64,000 nt of DNA from Parafrigoribacterium_A soli (GTDB lineage Bacteria > Actinomycetota > Actinomycetes > Actinomycetales > Microbacteriaceae), in NCBI RefSeq assembly GCF_040227235.1, contig NZ_JBELNZ010000001.1:806001-870000 (forward strand). Reading direction: 5' to 3'. Below, piece after piece: positions 50,211-59,035 of the stretch. The translations under genes were made by a program, and so were the position numbers. The number at the start of each line of letters is the position of its first letter. Positions within the stretch are counted from its first letter, which is position 1. The notes beneath the pieces are model-generated. The model made no database searches, was not told the DNA's origin, and saw only the letters and a list, made by a program, of their open reading frames with translations.

Positions 50211-53200
50211 GTGGAATCGAACGTCTCGGCCACTACACGGGGAGCCCGCACCGACGGCCCCCTCGCCGACACCCTGCTGAACCTGGGCCGTTTCCTCCGG
50301 CCCGGTGAGGTCTCCGAGGACCTCAGATCGGTGTTTCTGGATGGTGGACGCAAGGCCGACGCCTTCTACCGCGACCGCTGGACCCATGACAAAGAGGTGC
50401 GCTCGACCCACGGCGTCAACTGCACCGGATCCTGCTCGTGGAAGGTGTACGTCAAGGACGGCATCATCACTTGGGAGACCCAGCAGACCGACTATCCGCT
50501 GATCGGCCCGGACTCCCCCGAGTACGAACCCCGCGGATGCCCGCGTGGCGCCTCGTTCAGCTGGTACACCTACTCGCCGACGCGCATCCGCTATCCCTAC
50601 GTGCGCGGCGTGCTCCTCGACGCCTATCGCTCGGCGAAGAAGAGCACCGGCGACCCCGTGCTCGCCTGGCAAGCGGTGATGGATGACCCGGTCGCCTCGC
50701 GCGCGTACAAGCAGGCCCGCGGCAAGGGCGGCCTGGTTCGCGCGAGCTGGGCCGAGGCATCCGAGATCGTGGCCGCCGCCCACGTGCACACGATCAAGAA
50801 GTACGGGCCGGACCGCGTCGCCGGGTTCTCCCCCATCCCTGCCATGTCGATCGTCTCGCACGGCGTCGGCTCGCGCTTCGTCACCATGCTCGGCGGCACG
50901 ATGCTGTCGTTCTACGACTGGTACGCCGACCTGCCGGTCGCGAGCCCCCAGGTCTTCGGCGACCAGACCGACGTGCCGGAGTCCGCCGACTGGTGGAACT
51001 CGTCGTACCTGATGATGTGGGGCTCGAACGTGCCGGTCACCCGCACGCCGGATGCCCACTTCATGGTCGAGGCGCGGTACCGCGGCCAGAAGGTCGTCGT
51101 GGTCTCGCCCGACTACGCCGACAACACCAAGTTCGCGGACGAGTGGCTCGCCGTGCACCCCGGAACCGACGCCGCCCTCGCCATCGCGATGGGCCACGTC
51201 ATCCTCAAGGAGTTCCTGCTCGAGAAGAAGACCACGCGCTTCCTCGAGTACATGAAGAAGTACAGCGACTCCGCCTACCTGATCGAGCTGACCCCCCACG
51301 GCGACGGCTACCTTGCCGGCAAGTTCCTGACCGCGGATGCCCTGCCCACGACGACCGCGGACGTCGCGAACCCGGCGTTCAAGCCCGTGCTCCTCGACCA
51401 GAACGCCACCCCGGTCGTACCCAATGGATCGCTCGGGCACCGCTTCTCCAAGGAGGACGAGGGACTGTGGAACCTCGACCTCGGCGACGTGGACCCGCTG
51501 CTGTCGATCGCCGACGCACCGGGCCACGACGGACGCTCCGTCGAGGTGGAGCTGCCGCGGTTCGACCTCACCCCCGAGCCCGGCCAGGAGCATGCGGGAG
51601 GTGCCGGCGGCATCCGTCGCGGCGTGCCCGTCATGGAGGTGTCCGGCCGTCTCGTCACCACCGTCTTCGACCTGCTGCTGGCGCGCTACGGCGTGGGTCG
51701 CGAGGGTCTGCCGGGCGACTGGCCCCGGGGCTACGGGGACGCATCCAGCCCGGGCACCCCGGCCTGGCAGGAGGAGATCACCGGCGTACCCGCGAAGACC
51801 GCCGAAAAGATCGGCCGCGAGTTCGCGCAGAACGCCGAGGACTCCGGCGGACGCTCGATGATCCTGATGGGCGCGGGAACCAACCACTGGTTCCACTCCG
51901 ACACGATTTATCGCACCTTCCTCGCCCTGACCACGATGACGGGTTGCCAGGGCGTCAACGGCGGCGGATGGGCTCACTACGTCGGCCAGGAGAAGGTGCG
52001 ACCACTCACCGGCTGGGCTCAATACGCGTTTGGTCTGGACTGGGTGCGCCCGCCGCGCCAGATGATCGGCACCGCGTTCTGGTACCTCGCCACCGACCAG
52101 TGGCGCTACGACGGACTGCCGGCAGACAGCCTCTCGAGCGCCCAGGCGACCGGCAAGTTCAAGGACCTCACGACCGCGGATTGCCTGGTCGAGTCGGCCA
52201 AGCGAGGCTGGATGCCGAGCTTCCCGACCTTCAACCGCAACCCCCTCGACATCGTCGACCAGGCCGAGGCCGCGGGCGTCGAACCGGCGCAGTACGTCGT
52301 GGACCAGCTCACCAGCGGCGAGCTGAAGTACGCGGTGGAAGACCCCGATGCGCCGGAGAACTTCCCCCGGGTGCTGAACGTCTGGCGTGCCAACATCATC
52401 GGCTCATCCGGCAAGGGCAACGAGTACTTCCTCAAGCACCTGCTCGGCACGAACTCGGCGATCCAGGGCGAGGAATCCACTCCCGATAGACGCCCGAAGA
52501 CGATGAAGTGGCACGACGAGGCACCGGTCGGCAAGCTCGACCTGATGGTCACGAGCGACTTCCGCAACACCTCGACGACCGGCTTCAGCGACGTCATCCT
52601 GCCACCGGCGACCTGGTACGAGAAGCACGATCTCTCGACGACCGACATGCACCCGTTCATCCACACCTTCAACCCCGCGATCACCCCGCCGTGGGAGGCC
52701 AAGCCCGACTTCGAGATCTTCAACCTGCTCGCGCAGAAGATCAGCGAGCTGTCAGTCGGTCATCTCGGTGTGCGCAAAGACATCGTGGCCTCGCCGCTGT
52801 TGCACGACACCCCGGATGCCATGGCGACACCGCACGGAACGGTCGTCGACTCCCCCGAGCTCATCCCGGGAGTCACGATGCCGAAGCTCACCGTGGTCGA
52901 GCGCGACTACGCGGCCTTCGGCGCGAAGATGGCGGCCCTCGGACCGCTCACGGCCAAGGTCGGCATGGTGACCAAGGGCATCCTCTTCAACCCGGATGTC
53001 GAGGTCGAGAGCCTCGGCCACCGCAACGGACTCGTGAAAGACGGCCCGACGGCGGGGCGTCCCCGTCTCGACACGGTCAAGCGGGCTGCCGAAATGGTGC
53101 TCGCGCTCTCGGGCACCACCAATGGCCGCTTAGGCACGCAGGGCTTCAGGACCCTGGAGAAGCGCACGGGACAGAGACTTGCAGACCTCGCCGAAGACAA

Positions 53201-53963
53201 CGAGGCGCGCATGTACACCTTCAAGGAGGTCGGCGACACCCCTGTGCCGGTTCTGACCTCCCCCGAATGGTCGGGCAGCGAGCACGGCGGCCGTCGCTAC
53301 AGCGCGTTCACCATTAACGTCGAACGGCTGAAGCCCTGGCACACCCTCACCGGCCGCCAGCACTTCTACCTCGACCACGACTGGATGATGGAGCTGGGCG
53401 AGCAACTGCCCATCTATCGTCCGCCGCTCGACATGCACCGGCTCTTCAATGACTCGATCATCGGGTCGACCTCACCGACCGGTGCGCCCGGATCGAAGGG
53501 TCGCGCCGAGGTGGCGGTGCGCTACCTCACACCGCACTCCAAGTGGTCCATCCACTCGGAGTACCAGGACAACCTGATGATGCTCACCCTCTCGCGCGGT
53601 GGCCCCACCATCTGGATGTCGCCGAAAGACGCCGACAAGATCGGCGTGCGCGACAACGAGTGGATCGAGTCGTACAACCGCAACGGCGTTGTCGTGGCGC
53701 GTGCCATCGTCTCCCACCGCATGCCGGAGGGAACGGTGTACATGTACCACGCGAAGGACCGCACCATCAACGTACCCATCGCCGAGACCTCGGGACAGCG
53801 CGGCGGCACGAACAACTCGCTTACGCGCATCCTGCTGAAACCGTCGCATCTCATCGGCGGATACGCGCAGCTGTCGTTCGCGTTCAACTACCTGGGGCCG
53901 ACAGGCAACCAGAGAGACGAAGTCACCGTCATTCGCCGGCGCAGCCAGGAGGTTGAGTACTGA
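50211..53963 (+). CDS. narG: Respiratory nitrate reductase alpha subunit
   Basis: Catalytic molybdopterin subunit that reduces nitrate to nitrite on the cytoplasmic side of the membrane. 1250 residues, the length of E. coli NarG. The FS0 cluster site is visible as H67 then C71 and C75 (HGVNCTGSC), with the fourth Cys in GCPRG near 110. Mo-bis-MGD domains follow, with FGDQTDVPESADWWN and MWGSNVPVTRTPDAHF in the cofactor region. GTG 50211 is preceded by GGAGGG (50201-50206). No twin-Arg signal of export type is seen. First gene of narGHJI. Confidence 0.97.
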   Translation: MESNVSATTRGARTDGPLADTLLNLGRFLRPGEVSEDLRSVFLDGGRKADAFYRDRWTHDKEVRSTHGVNCTGSCSWKVYVKDGIITWETQQTDYPLIGPDSPEYEPRGCPRGASFSWYTYSPTRIRYPYVRGVLLDAYRSAKKSTGDPVLAWQAVMDDPVASRAYKQARGKGGLVRASWAEASEIVAAAHVHTIKKYGPDRVAGFSPIPAMSIVSHGVGSRFVTMLGGTMLSFYDWYADLPVASPQVFGDQTDVPESADWWNSSYLMMWGSNVPVTRTPDAHFMVEARYRGQKVVVVSPDYADNTKFADEWLAVHPGTDAALAIAMGHVILKEFLLEKKTTRFLEYMKKYSDSAYLIELTPHGDGYLAGKFLTADALPTTTADVANPAFKPVLLDQNATPVVPNGSLGHRFSKEDEGLWNLDLGDVDPLLSIADAPGHDGRSVEVELPRFDLTPEPGQEHAGGAGGIRRGVPVMEVSGRLVTTVFDLLLARYGVGREGLPGDWPRGYGDASSPGTPAWQEEITGVPAKTAEKIGREFAQNAEDSGGRSMILMGAGTNHWFHSDTIYRTFLALTTMTGCQGVNGGGWAHYVGQEKVRPLTGWAQYAFGLDWVRPPRQMIGTAFWYLATDQWRYDGLPADSLSSAQATGKFKDLTTADCLVESAKRGWMPSFPTFNRNPLDIVDQAEAAGVEPAQYVVDQLTSGELKYAVEDPDAPENFPRVLNVWRANIIGSSGKGNEYFLKHLLGTNSAIQGEESTPDRRPKTMKWHDEAPVGKLDLMVTSDFRNTSTTGFSDVILPPATWYEKHDLSTTDMHPFIHTFNPAITPPWEAKPDFEIFNLLAQKISELSVGHLGVRKDIVASPLLHDTPDAMATPHGTVVDSPELIPGVTMPKLTVVERDYAAFGAKMAALGPLTAKVGMVTKGILFNPDVEVESLGHRNGLVKDGPTAGRPRLDTVKRAAEMVLALSGTTNGRLGTQGFRTLEKRTGQRLADLAEDNEARMYTFKEVGDTPVPVLTSPEWSGSEHGGRRYSAFTINVERLKPWHTLTGRQHFYLDHDWMMELGEQLPIYRPPLDMHRLFNDSIIGSTSPTGAPGSKGRAEVAVRYLTPHSKWSIHSEYQDNLMMLTLSRGGPTIWMSPKDADKIGVRDNEWIESYNRNGVVVARAIVSHRMPEGTVYMYHAKDRTINVPIAETSGQRGGTNNSLTRILLKPSHLIGGYAQLSFAFNYLGPTGNQRDEVTVIRRRSQEVEY

Positions 53964-55675
53964 TGAAGGTCATGGCCCAGATGTCGATGGTGATGAACCT
54001 CGACAAGTGCATCGGATGTCACACCTGCTCGGTCACCTGCAAGCAGGTGTGGACGAACCGCGACGGCATGGAATACGTCTGGTTCAACAATGTGGAGACG
54101 CGGCCCGGCCTCGGCTACCCGCGCGGCTACGAAGACCAGGACCGGTGGCACGGCGGCTGGGAGCGCGGAAAGAAGGGCCGGCTGAAGCTGCGCTCGGGCG
54201 GCCGTCTCTCCAAGCTCGCGAACATCTTCGCGAACCCCGACCTGCCCACGATCGACGACTACTACGAGCCGTGGACCTACGACTACGACATGCTCACCAA
54301 CGCGCCGCAGACCAAGAACGGTCCGGTCGCGCGCCCGAAGTCCCTGCTCACCGGCGAGAACATGGACATCAAGTGGTCGGCCAACTGGGACGACAACCTC
54401 GGTGGCGCGCAGGAGACGGCCGAGCAGGATCCGATCCTCGCGCACATGAGTGAGCACGTGAAGATGGAGTTCGAGAACACCTTCATGTTCTACCTGCCTC
54501 GCATCTGTGAGCACTGCCTCAACCCCTCCTGTGTCTCGGCCTGCCCCTCCGGCGCCATGTACAAGCGCGAGGAAGACGGCATCGTGCTCGTCGACCAGGA
54601 CAGCTGCCGCGGCTGGCGCATGTGCGTCTCTGCCTGCCCATACAAGAAGGTGTACTTCAACCACAAGACGGGCAAGGCCGAGAAGTGCACACTCTGCTAC
54701 CCCCTGCTGGAGCAGGGCAAGCCCACGATCTGCTCGGAGACCTGCGTCGGGCGACTGCGCTACCTCGGCCTCATGCTGTACGACGCCGACCGCGTGCTCG
54801 AGGCGGCCAGCATCGAGAACGAACACGAGCTTCTGGATGCCCAGCGCTCGGTCTTCCTCGACCCCTTCGACCCCGAGGTGATCGCCGCCGCGAAGGCCGA
54901 GGGTATCGCGGACGATTGGATCGAGGCGGCCCAGAACAGCCCCATCTACAAGCTCATCAGCGAGTACAAGGTGGCGCTGCCGTTGCACCCCGAGTACCGC
55001 ACGATGCCGATGGTCTGGTACATCCCGCCGCTGTCGCCCGTGGTCGACGTGGTCTCGAACAGCGGCCAGGACGGCGAGGACATCACCAACCTGTTCTCCG
55101 CGATCGACCAGCTGCGCATCCCGATGGAGTACCTGGCCGGGCTGTTCACCGCGGGCGACCTCGTGCCGATCGAGAACTCGCTCGGCAAACTCGCCGCGAT
55201 GCGCTCCTACATGCGCGACATCAACCTCGGCTCAGAGCCGAACGAGCGCATTGCGAACCTCGTCGGCATGACCGGCGAAGAGATCCAGGCCATGTACCAC
55301 CTGCTCGCGGTGGCGAAGTACGAGGACCGCTACGTCATCCCGAAGGCGCACGTGGAGCAGGCTCGCGACCTGGAGAACCTTGCCTGCTCGCTCGACAGCG
55401 ATGGCGGCCCGGGCATGGGCGGACCGGACGATCACGGACCGCAGGATCGCGGCATCCAGAAGACGCGCAAGCGTGCGAGTTCGACGGATGCTCCCGCCGC
55501 GGTCGCCCGATTCGACGTCGATGAGAACGGTGTGGAGAACTTCCACGACCTCTCCAACTTCGTCGACGAGCCGCAGTCATCGCCGCCGAGCGGCCGCATC
55601 AACCTGCTCGGGTGGAGCGGCAAGGGAACCGAGCCGGGAATCTTCCCGCCATCACCGGCGCCGGGCATCGCATGA
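53963..55675 (+). CDS. narH: Respiratory nitrate reductase beta subunit
   Basis: Electron-transfer subunit with three [4Fe-4S] and one [3Fe-4S] cluster between NarI haems and NarG. 570 residues, longer than E. coli NarH (about 512) owing to a polar C-terminal tail. Cys groups: CIGCHTCSVTC (16-26), CEHCLNPSCVSACP near 180, CRGWRMCVSACP (Trp in place of one Cys marks the 3Fe cluster) and CTLCYP with CSETC near 240-257. TGATG overlap with narG. Confidence 0.97.
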   Translation: MKVMAQMSMVMNLDKCIGCHTCSVTCKQVWTNRDGMEYVWFNNVETRPGLGYPRGYEDQDRWHGGWERGKKGRLKLRSGGRLSKLANIFANPDLPTIDDYYEPWTYDYDMLTNAPQTKNGPVARPKSLLTGENMDIKWSANWDDNLGGAQETAEQDPILAHMSEHVKMEFENTFMFYLPRICEHCLNPSCVSACPSGAMYKREEDGIVLVDQDSCRGWRMCVSACPYKKVYFNHKTGKAEKCTLCYPLLEQGKPTICSETCVGRLRYLGLMLYDADRVLEAASIENEHELLDAQRSVFLDPFDPEVIAAAKAEGIADDWIEAAQNSPIYKLISEYKVALPLHPEYRTMPMVWYIPPLSPVVDVVSNSGQDGEDITNLFSAIDQLRIPMEYLAGLFTAGDLVPIENSLGKLAAMRSYMRDINLGSEPNERIANLVGMTGEEIQAMYHLLAVAKYEDRYVIPKAHVEQARDLENLACSLDSDGGPGMGGPDDHGPQDRGIQKTRKRASSTDAPAAVARFDVDENGVENFHDLSNFVDEPQSSPPSGRINLLGWSGKGTEPGIFPPSPAPGIA

Positions 55676-56364
55676 TCGCCAAGAAGGTGGCCCCGCGCGA
55701 GACGGTCGCCCTCGAACTCAGTTCCGACGAACGCGCGGCCACCCACATGGCGGCGTCGATTCTGCTCGACTACCCGCACGAGGAGCACCGGTCCAGGTTT
55801 CCGGCGGTTGCCGCCGTGATCGAGTCGCTCCCCGGGCAGATTCGGGATGCCTTCCGCCTGTTCCTCGAGGCCGCAAACGCGATGAGCCAGCGCGAGCTTG
55901 AGGCGCACTTCACCTCGATCTTCGACCAGAAGCGCAAGTGCAGCCCCTACCTCACGTATTACACGACCGGAGACACCCGCAAGCGCGGGATGGCTCTGGT
56001 GCGGTTCATCCACGCCTATCGCGCGGCAGGCTGGGAGGTCGAACCGGGTGAACTGCCCGACTACCTCCCGACCGTGCTCGAGTTCTCGGCGCGTAGCGAA
56101 TCTCCGATCGCCGACGATCTCATCGCGGTCCATCGCGAGGGCATCCAGGTTCTGAGGGCGGCCCTCGAGACCTTCGACTCGCCCTACGCTCACGTGCTCG
56201 ACGCCGTCTGCTTGTCCCTGCCCGAGATGGATGACGAGGCGCGCGAGCGCTACATGGTTCTGATCAATGAGGGACCACCAGCCGAAATGGTCGGGTTGAC
56301 CTATCTCGGCGCACTGAAGCCGTTCGCCCCGGCCGGGGCGCAGAGTGAGGATGTGATGGTATGA
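55672..56364 (+). CDS. narJ: Nitrate reductase molybdenum cofactor assembly chaperone
   Basis: Dedicated chaperone (TorD/NarJ family) that binds the NarG N-terminus and times cofactor insertion and membrane attachment. 230 residues, all-helical, with the family features DYPHEEHRSRF near 27 and KCSPYLTYYTTGDTRKRG near 89-106. Overlaps narH (ATGA) and narI (ATGA), so the subunits are made in stoichiometric order. Confidence 0.94.
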   Translation: MIAKKVAPRETVALELSSDERAATHMAASILLDYPHEEHRSRFPAVAAVIESLPGQIRDAFRLFLEAANAMSQRELEAHFTSIFDQKRKCSPYLTYYTTGDTRKRGMALVRFIHAYRAAGWEVEPGELPDYLPTVLEFSARSESPIADDLIAVHREGIQVLRAALETFDSPYAHVLDAVCLSLPEMDDEARERYMVLINEGPPAEMVGLTYLGALKPFAPAGAQSEDVMV

Positions 56365-57128
56365 ACATCGTCGATGCCCTGCTCTGGGTTGCCATTCCGT
56401 ATGCCGCAGCGGCGAGCTTCATCGTGGGCCACATCCTGCGCTGGCGCTACGACCAGTACGGGTGGACTTCCCGGTCCAGCCAGATCTACGAGAGCAAGCT
56501 CCTGCGATGGGGCTCGCCCATGTTCCACTACGGCATCCTCGCGGTCTTCGCCGGTCACGTCGTCGGACTGCTGGTTCCCAAGCAGTGGCTCGAGTTCTTC
56601 GGTGTCACCGAGCACATCTACCACCTCGGTGCCACCTGGCTCGGAACACTGGCGGCGGCGGTGACCGTGATCGGCATCGTGCTGCTGCTGAGCCGGCGCG
56701 GTGCGGTGCGCCGGGTCACGAGGGTGACCACGCCGATGGATATCGTGATGTACGTCTTCCTTGCCGGCTCGATCGCGTTCGGCACCATCGCTACGCTCAC
56801 CCACCAGGTCTTTGCGGGCGGGTACGACTATCGGGAATCGATCTCTCCCTGGATTCGCAGCCTCATCTTTCTTCAGCCCGACGTCTCGCTCATGAACGGT
56901 GTGCCGCTGCTCTTCCAACTGCATGTGCTCACCACGATGGGGCTGTTCGCGATCTGGCCGTTCACGCGCCTCGTGCACGTCTTTTCGGCCCCCTTCGCCT
57001 ACCTGATCCGGCCCTACGTCGTGTACCGCTCGCGCGATCGCCAGCTTGGTGCGCGTGCGACCAGACGCGGGTGGGCCAGGAGCGAGCGCCCGGTGAAGCG
57101 CAGCGAGCGCGAGACCGTGCGTCGCTAG
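56361..57128 (+). CDS. narI: Respiratory nitrate reductase gamma subunit
   Basis: Cytochrome b membrane anchor that oxidises menaquinol and passes electrons to NarH. 255 residues with five hydrophobic segments. Haem ligands are the His residues in FHYGILAVFAGHVVGL near 55-70 and in the region HVLTTMGLFAIWPFTRLVHVF near 195-215. The tail is basic and longer than in E. coli. Last gene of the nar operon; only six bases separate it from the convergent VKOR gene. Confidence 0.95.
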   Translation: MNIVDALLWVAIPYAAAASFIVGHILRWRYDQYGWTSRSSQIYESKLLRWGSPMFHYGILAVFAGHVVGLLVPKQWLEFFGVTEHIYHLGATWLGTLAAAVTVIGIVLLLSRRGAVRRVTRVTTPMDIVMYVFLAGSIAFGTIATLTHQVFAGGYDYRESISPWIRSLIFLQPDVSLMNGVPLLFQLHVLTTMGLFAIWPFTRLVHVFSAPFAYLIRPYVVYRSRDRQLGARATRRGWARSERPVKRSERETVRR

Positions 57129-57134
57129 CATCCG

Positions 57135-57731
57135 CTAGAGCGAGCCGAGCACGTCCAGTCGCAGCTGGGCCAGGATGACGACGACGGCGACGATTCCGAG
57201 CGTGATGATCCAGACCCACTGATAGCTTGCCGCGGCAGCGCGCCGCACTCCCGCCGGCACCGGGAGGAGCCCGGAGCGCAACACGTGGCCCACGACCAGC
57301 AGGAACAGCGGGATGGTCACGAGCCAGGTGAGCATGCACCACGGGCACAGCACCCCGATGACGTAGATGCTCTGCAGGATGAACCAGACGACGAGTGCGA
57401 ACGCTCCCGTCATCCCGAGCGCGAGACCGAGCCAGATCCACCGGGGCACCTCGACGACAACGATCATCACGCCGAGCGTGACGATCACCGACCAGAAGAC
57501 CAGCCCGGGAAGCGGGTTCGGGATGCCGAGCAGCGAGCCCTGCTCGGAGCCGAGGCTCGCGCTGCAGCCCACGAACGCGCTCAGATCGCAGCTGAGCCGC
57601 GCGGCCGGATGCGCAAGCGACTCGATCTTCTCGATGATGAGTGCCGCGGCGGCGAGAAGGCCACCCAGTCCACCGACGAGCAGACCAATGCCGAGGGCAC
57701 GCGGGCGAGCATCAACGGTGTCAGCAGGCAC
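57135..57731 (-). CDS. Vitamin K epoxide reductase (VKOR) family protein
   Basis: Membrane thiol-redox protein, 198 residues with five hydrophobic segments. Active-site pair CPWC at 129-132 and the loop pair C48/C56 are intact, as in actinobacterial VKOR that reoxidises DsbA using menaquinone. It is the shortest form, without a fused thioredoxin domain. Transcribed after the small membrane-protein gene upstream (79-base gap). GTG start. Confidence 0.9.
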   Translation of the reverse strand: MPADTVDARPRALGIGLLVGGLGGLLAAAALIIEKIESLAHPAARLSCDLSAFVGCSASLGSEQGSLLGIPNPLPGLVFWSVIVTLGVMIVVVEVPRWIWLGLALGMTGAFALVVWFILQSIYVIGVLCPWCMLTWLVTIPLFLLVVGHVLRSGLLPVPAGVRRAAAASYQWVWIITLGIVAVVVILAQLRLDVLGSL

Positions 57732-57810
57732 GTGTGGATGCTCTCATGCGTCGCATCCGGATGCTCGCAGGAAGGCCGTGAGAAACTCGCCCCTTGCTCA
57801 TGAACGTCAG

Positions 57811-58326
57811 CTACGGCGCGACCATCGGAGTGGTCGTCATATCGACGCTGCCGAACGGGAACGGGTAGAAGAACGCATACGAACCCGTCTCGCTCCATTC
57901 GGTGATCGGGATGAACGCGAACCACAGCTGTGCGACAACGACCGATACCAGAACGAGGATTCCGATCACCACCGTCGCACGGCCGAGAGTATGACGAGCG
58001 GCTTCCAGGTCTGGTGCCTTGTTGATCACCTTGCTGACCGCGAGCAGAACGATGAAGGCGATGGCCAGGTACACGATGGGGCTCGGTGCAAGCGTGAGAG
58101 TGACGCACATCGGCGCGGCCGCAACCGCGTTGCCTGCGGCATCCGTGAACCCGCCATCAGCGTCGATGCCTCCGGCGCAGTACGCCTTGCTGGCGTGCAG
58201 AATCACAGCGTAGAGAACCCCGGATACGAGAGCGACAACGAGCAAGCGGCGGATCTGGGCCACGATCGGAACATAGGAGACCGACGCAAGGCCGGGGCCC
58301 ATAACGGGCGACTGGGTTTGCGACAC
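57811..58326 (-). CDS. Hypothetical membrane protein, three segments
   Basis: 171 residues, not recognised. GTG 58326 with AAGGAGTG before it. Hydrophobic segments at about 27-48, 83-101 and 118-140. The loop between the first two carries two Cys (50 and 74) in a polar, Gly/Ala/Asp-rich stretch, and the C-terminal tail is aromatic (SYAFFYPFPFG near 149-159). If the loop faces outward, the two Cys could form a disulfide made by the neighbouring VKOR-DsbA path. Some features recall small oxidase or Dsb-associated proteins but no family is claimed. Confidence 0.7.
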   Translation of the reverse strand: MSQTQSPVMGPGLASVSYVPIVAQIRRLLVVALVSGVLYAVILHASKAYCAGGIDADGGFTDAAGNAVAAAPMCVTLTLAPSPIVYLAIAFIVLLAVSKVINKAPDLEAARHTLGRATVVIGILVLVSVVVAQLWFAFIPITEWSETGSYAFFYPFPFGSVDMTTTPMVAP

Positions 58327-58384
58327 CGTTGCACTCCTTGGCCTTTGATCGTTTGTCAACAATCGTCGCTACTCTGAGCCCCTG

Positions 58385-59035
58385 TCAAGGGGCGCTCGCA
58401 AGCCGCTCCACGTACTCGGTGCGGGCGCCCTCGGTGCGCACCTCCTGCAGCACGTGCTCTCCCACGCCCAGCCGCAGCAGGGTCTCGGTGAGTTCGGAAA
58501 CGTCATCCGAGGTCATGGTCGTCGGATCGACGGTAGTTCGCACCTGCAGCGCCACGCCCGCGTCGAGCGCAAGACGGAGGCAGGCGAAGGCCTTGGCCGC
58601 TGCCGCCTGCACCCCGGTCACTGCGCCGTACAGTCGCTCTGGCGCCTTGATGTCGAGTCCGATCCAATCGCACAGCGGCAACACCTCGGCGAAGCGCCTC
58701 GGATAGGCGCCCGAGGTGTGCAGGCCCACGCCGAATCCGAGCTCCCGCACCTGCCGCATCGCGTCGGCCAGCCCCGGCTGCCGGGTGGGTTCTCCACCGG
58801 AGAAGACCATGCCGTCGAGCAGGCCGTGTCGGCGCTCCAGGTGCGCGACCGCCTCTTGCCAGTGGATGGTGCCCGGCACGCGCGCATCGAGGAGCCCGGG
58901 GTTGTGGCAGTACCCGCAGTCCAGCGGGCAGCCCTGCAGGAACATCGTCGCCACGAGCTTGCCCGGCCAGTCGCAACTGGAGAGCCGGGCGAGACCGGCG
59001 ATCTGCAGGTCCTCCGCGCGTGCCGGGGCGCTCAT
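58385..59035 (-). CDS. nrdG: Anaerobic ribonucleotide reductase activating protein
   Basis: Radical-SAM enzyme that forms the glycyl radical on NrdD. 216 residues. Cluster motif CPLDCGYC (C36, C40, C43; CxxxCxxC), then FSGGEPT near 79-85 for SAM binding. The N-terminus (QIAGLARLSSCDWPGK) fits the NrdG form found with long actinobacterial and archaeal NrdD. ATG overlaps the nrdD stop by four bases. Needs a strictly reducing, oxygen-free state to work. Confidence 0.94.
   Translation of the reverse strand: MSAPARAEDLQIAGLARLSSCDWPGKLVATMFLQGCPLDCGYCHNPGLLDARVPGTIHWQEAVAHLERRHGLLDGMVFSGGEPTRQPGLADAMRQVRELGFGVGLHTSGAYPRRFAEVLPLCDWIGLDIKAPERLYGAVTGVQAAAAKAFACLRLALDAGVALQVRTTVDPTTMTSDDVSELTETLLRLGVGEHVLQEVRTEGARTEYVERLASAP

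Noticed and set aside
50175..52022. Open frame of 615 codons antisense to narG
   Set aside because: narG has complete molybdoenzyme motifs on the plus strand; the antisense translation has no domain.
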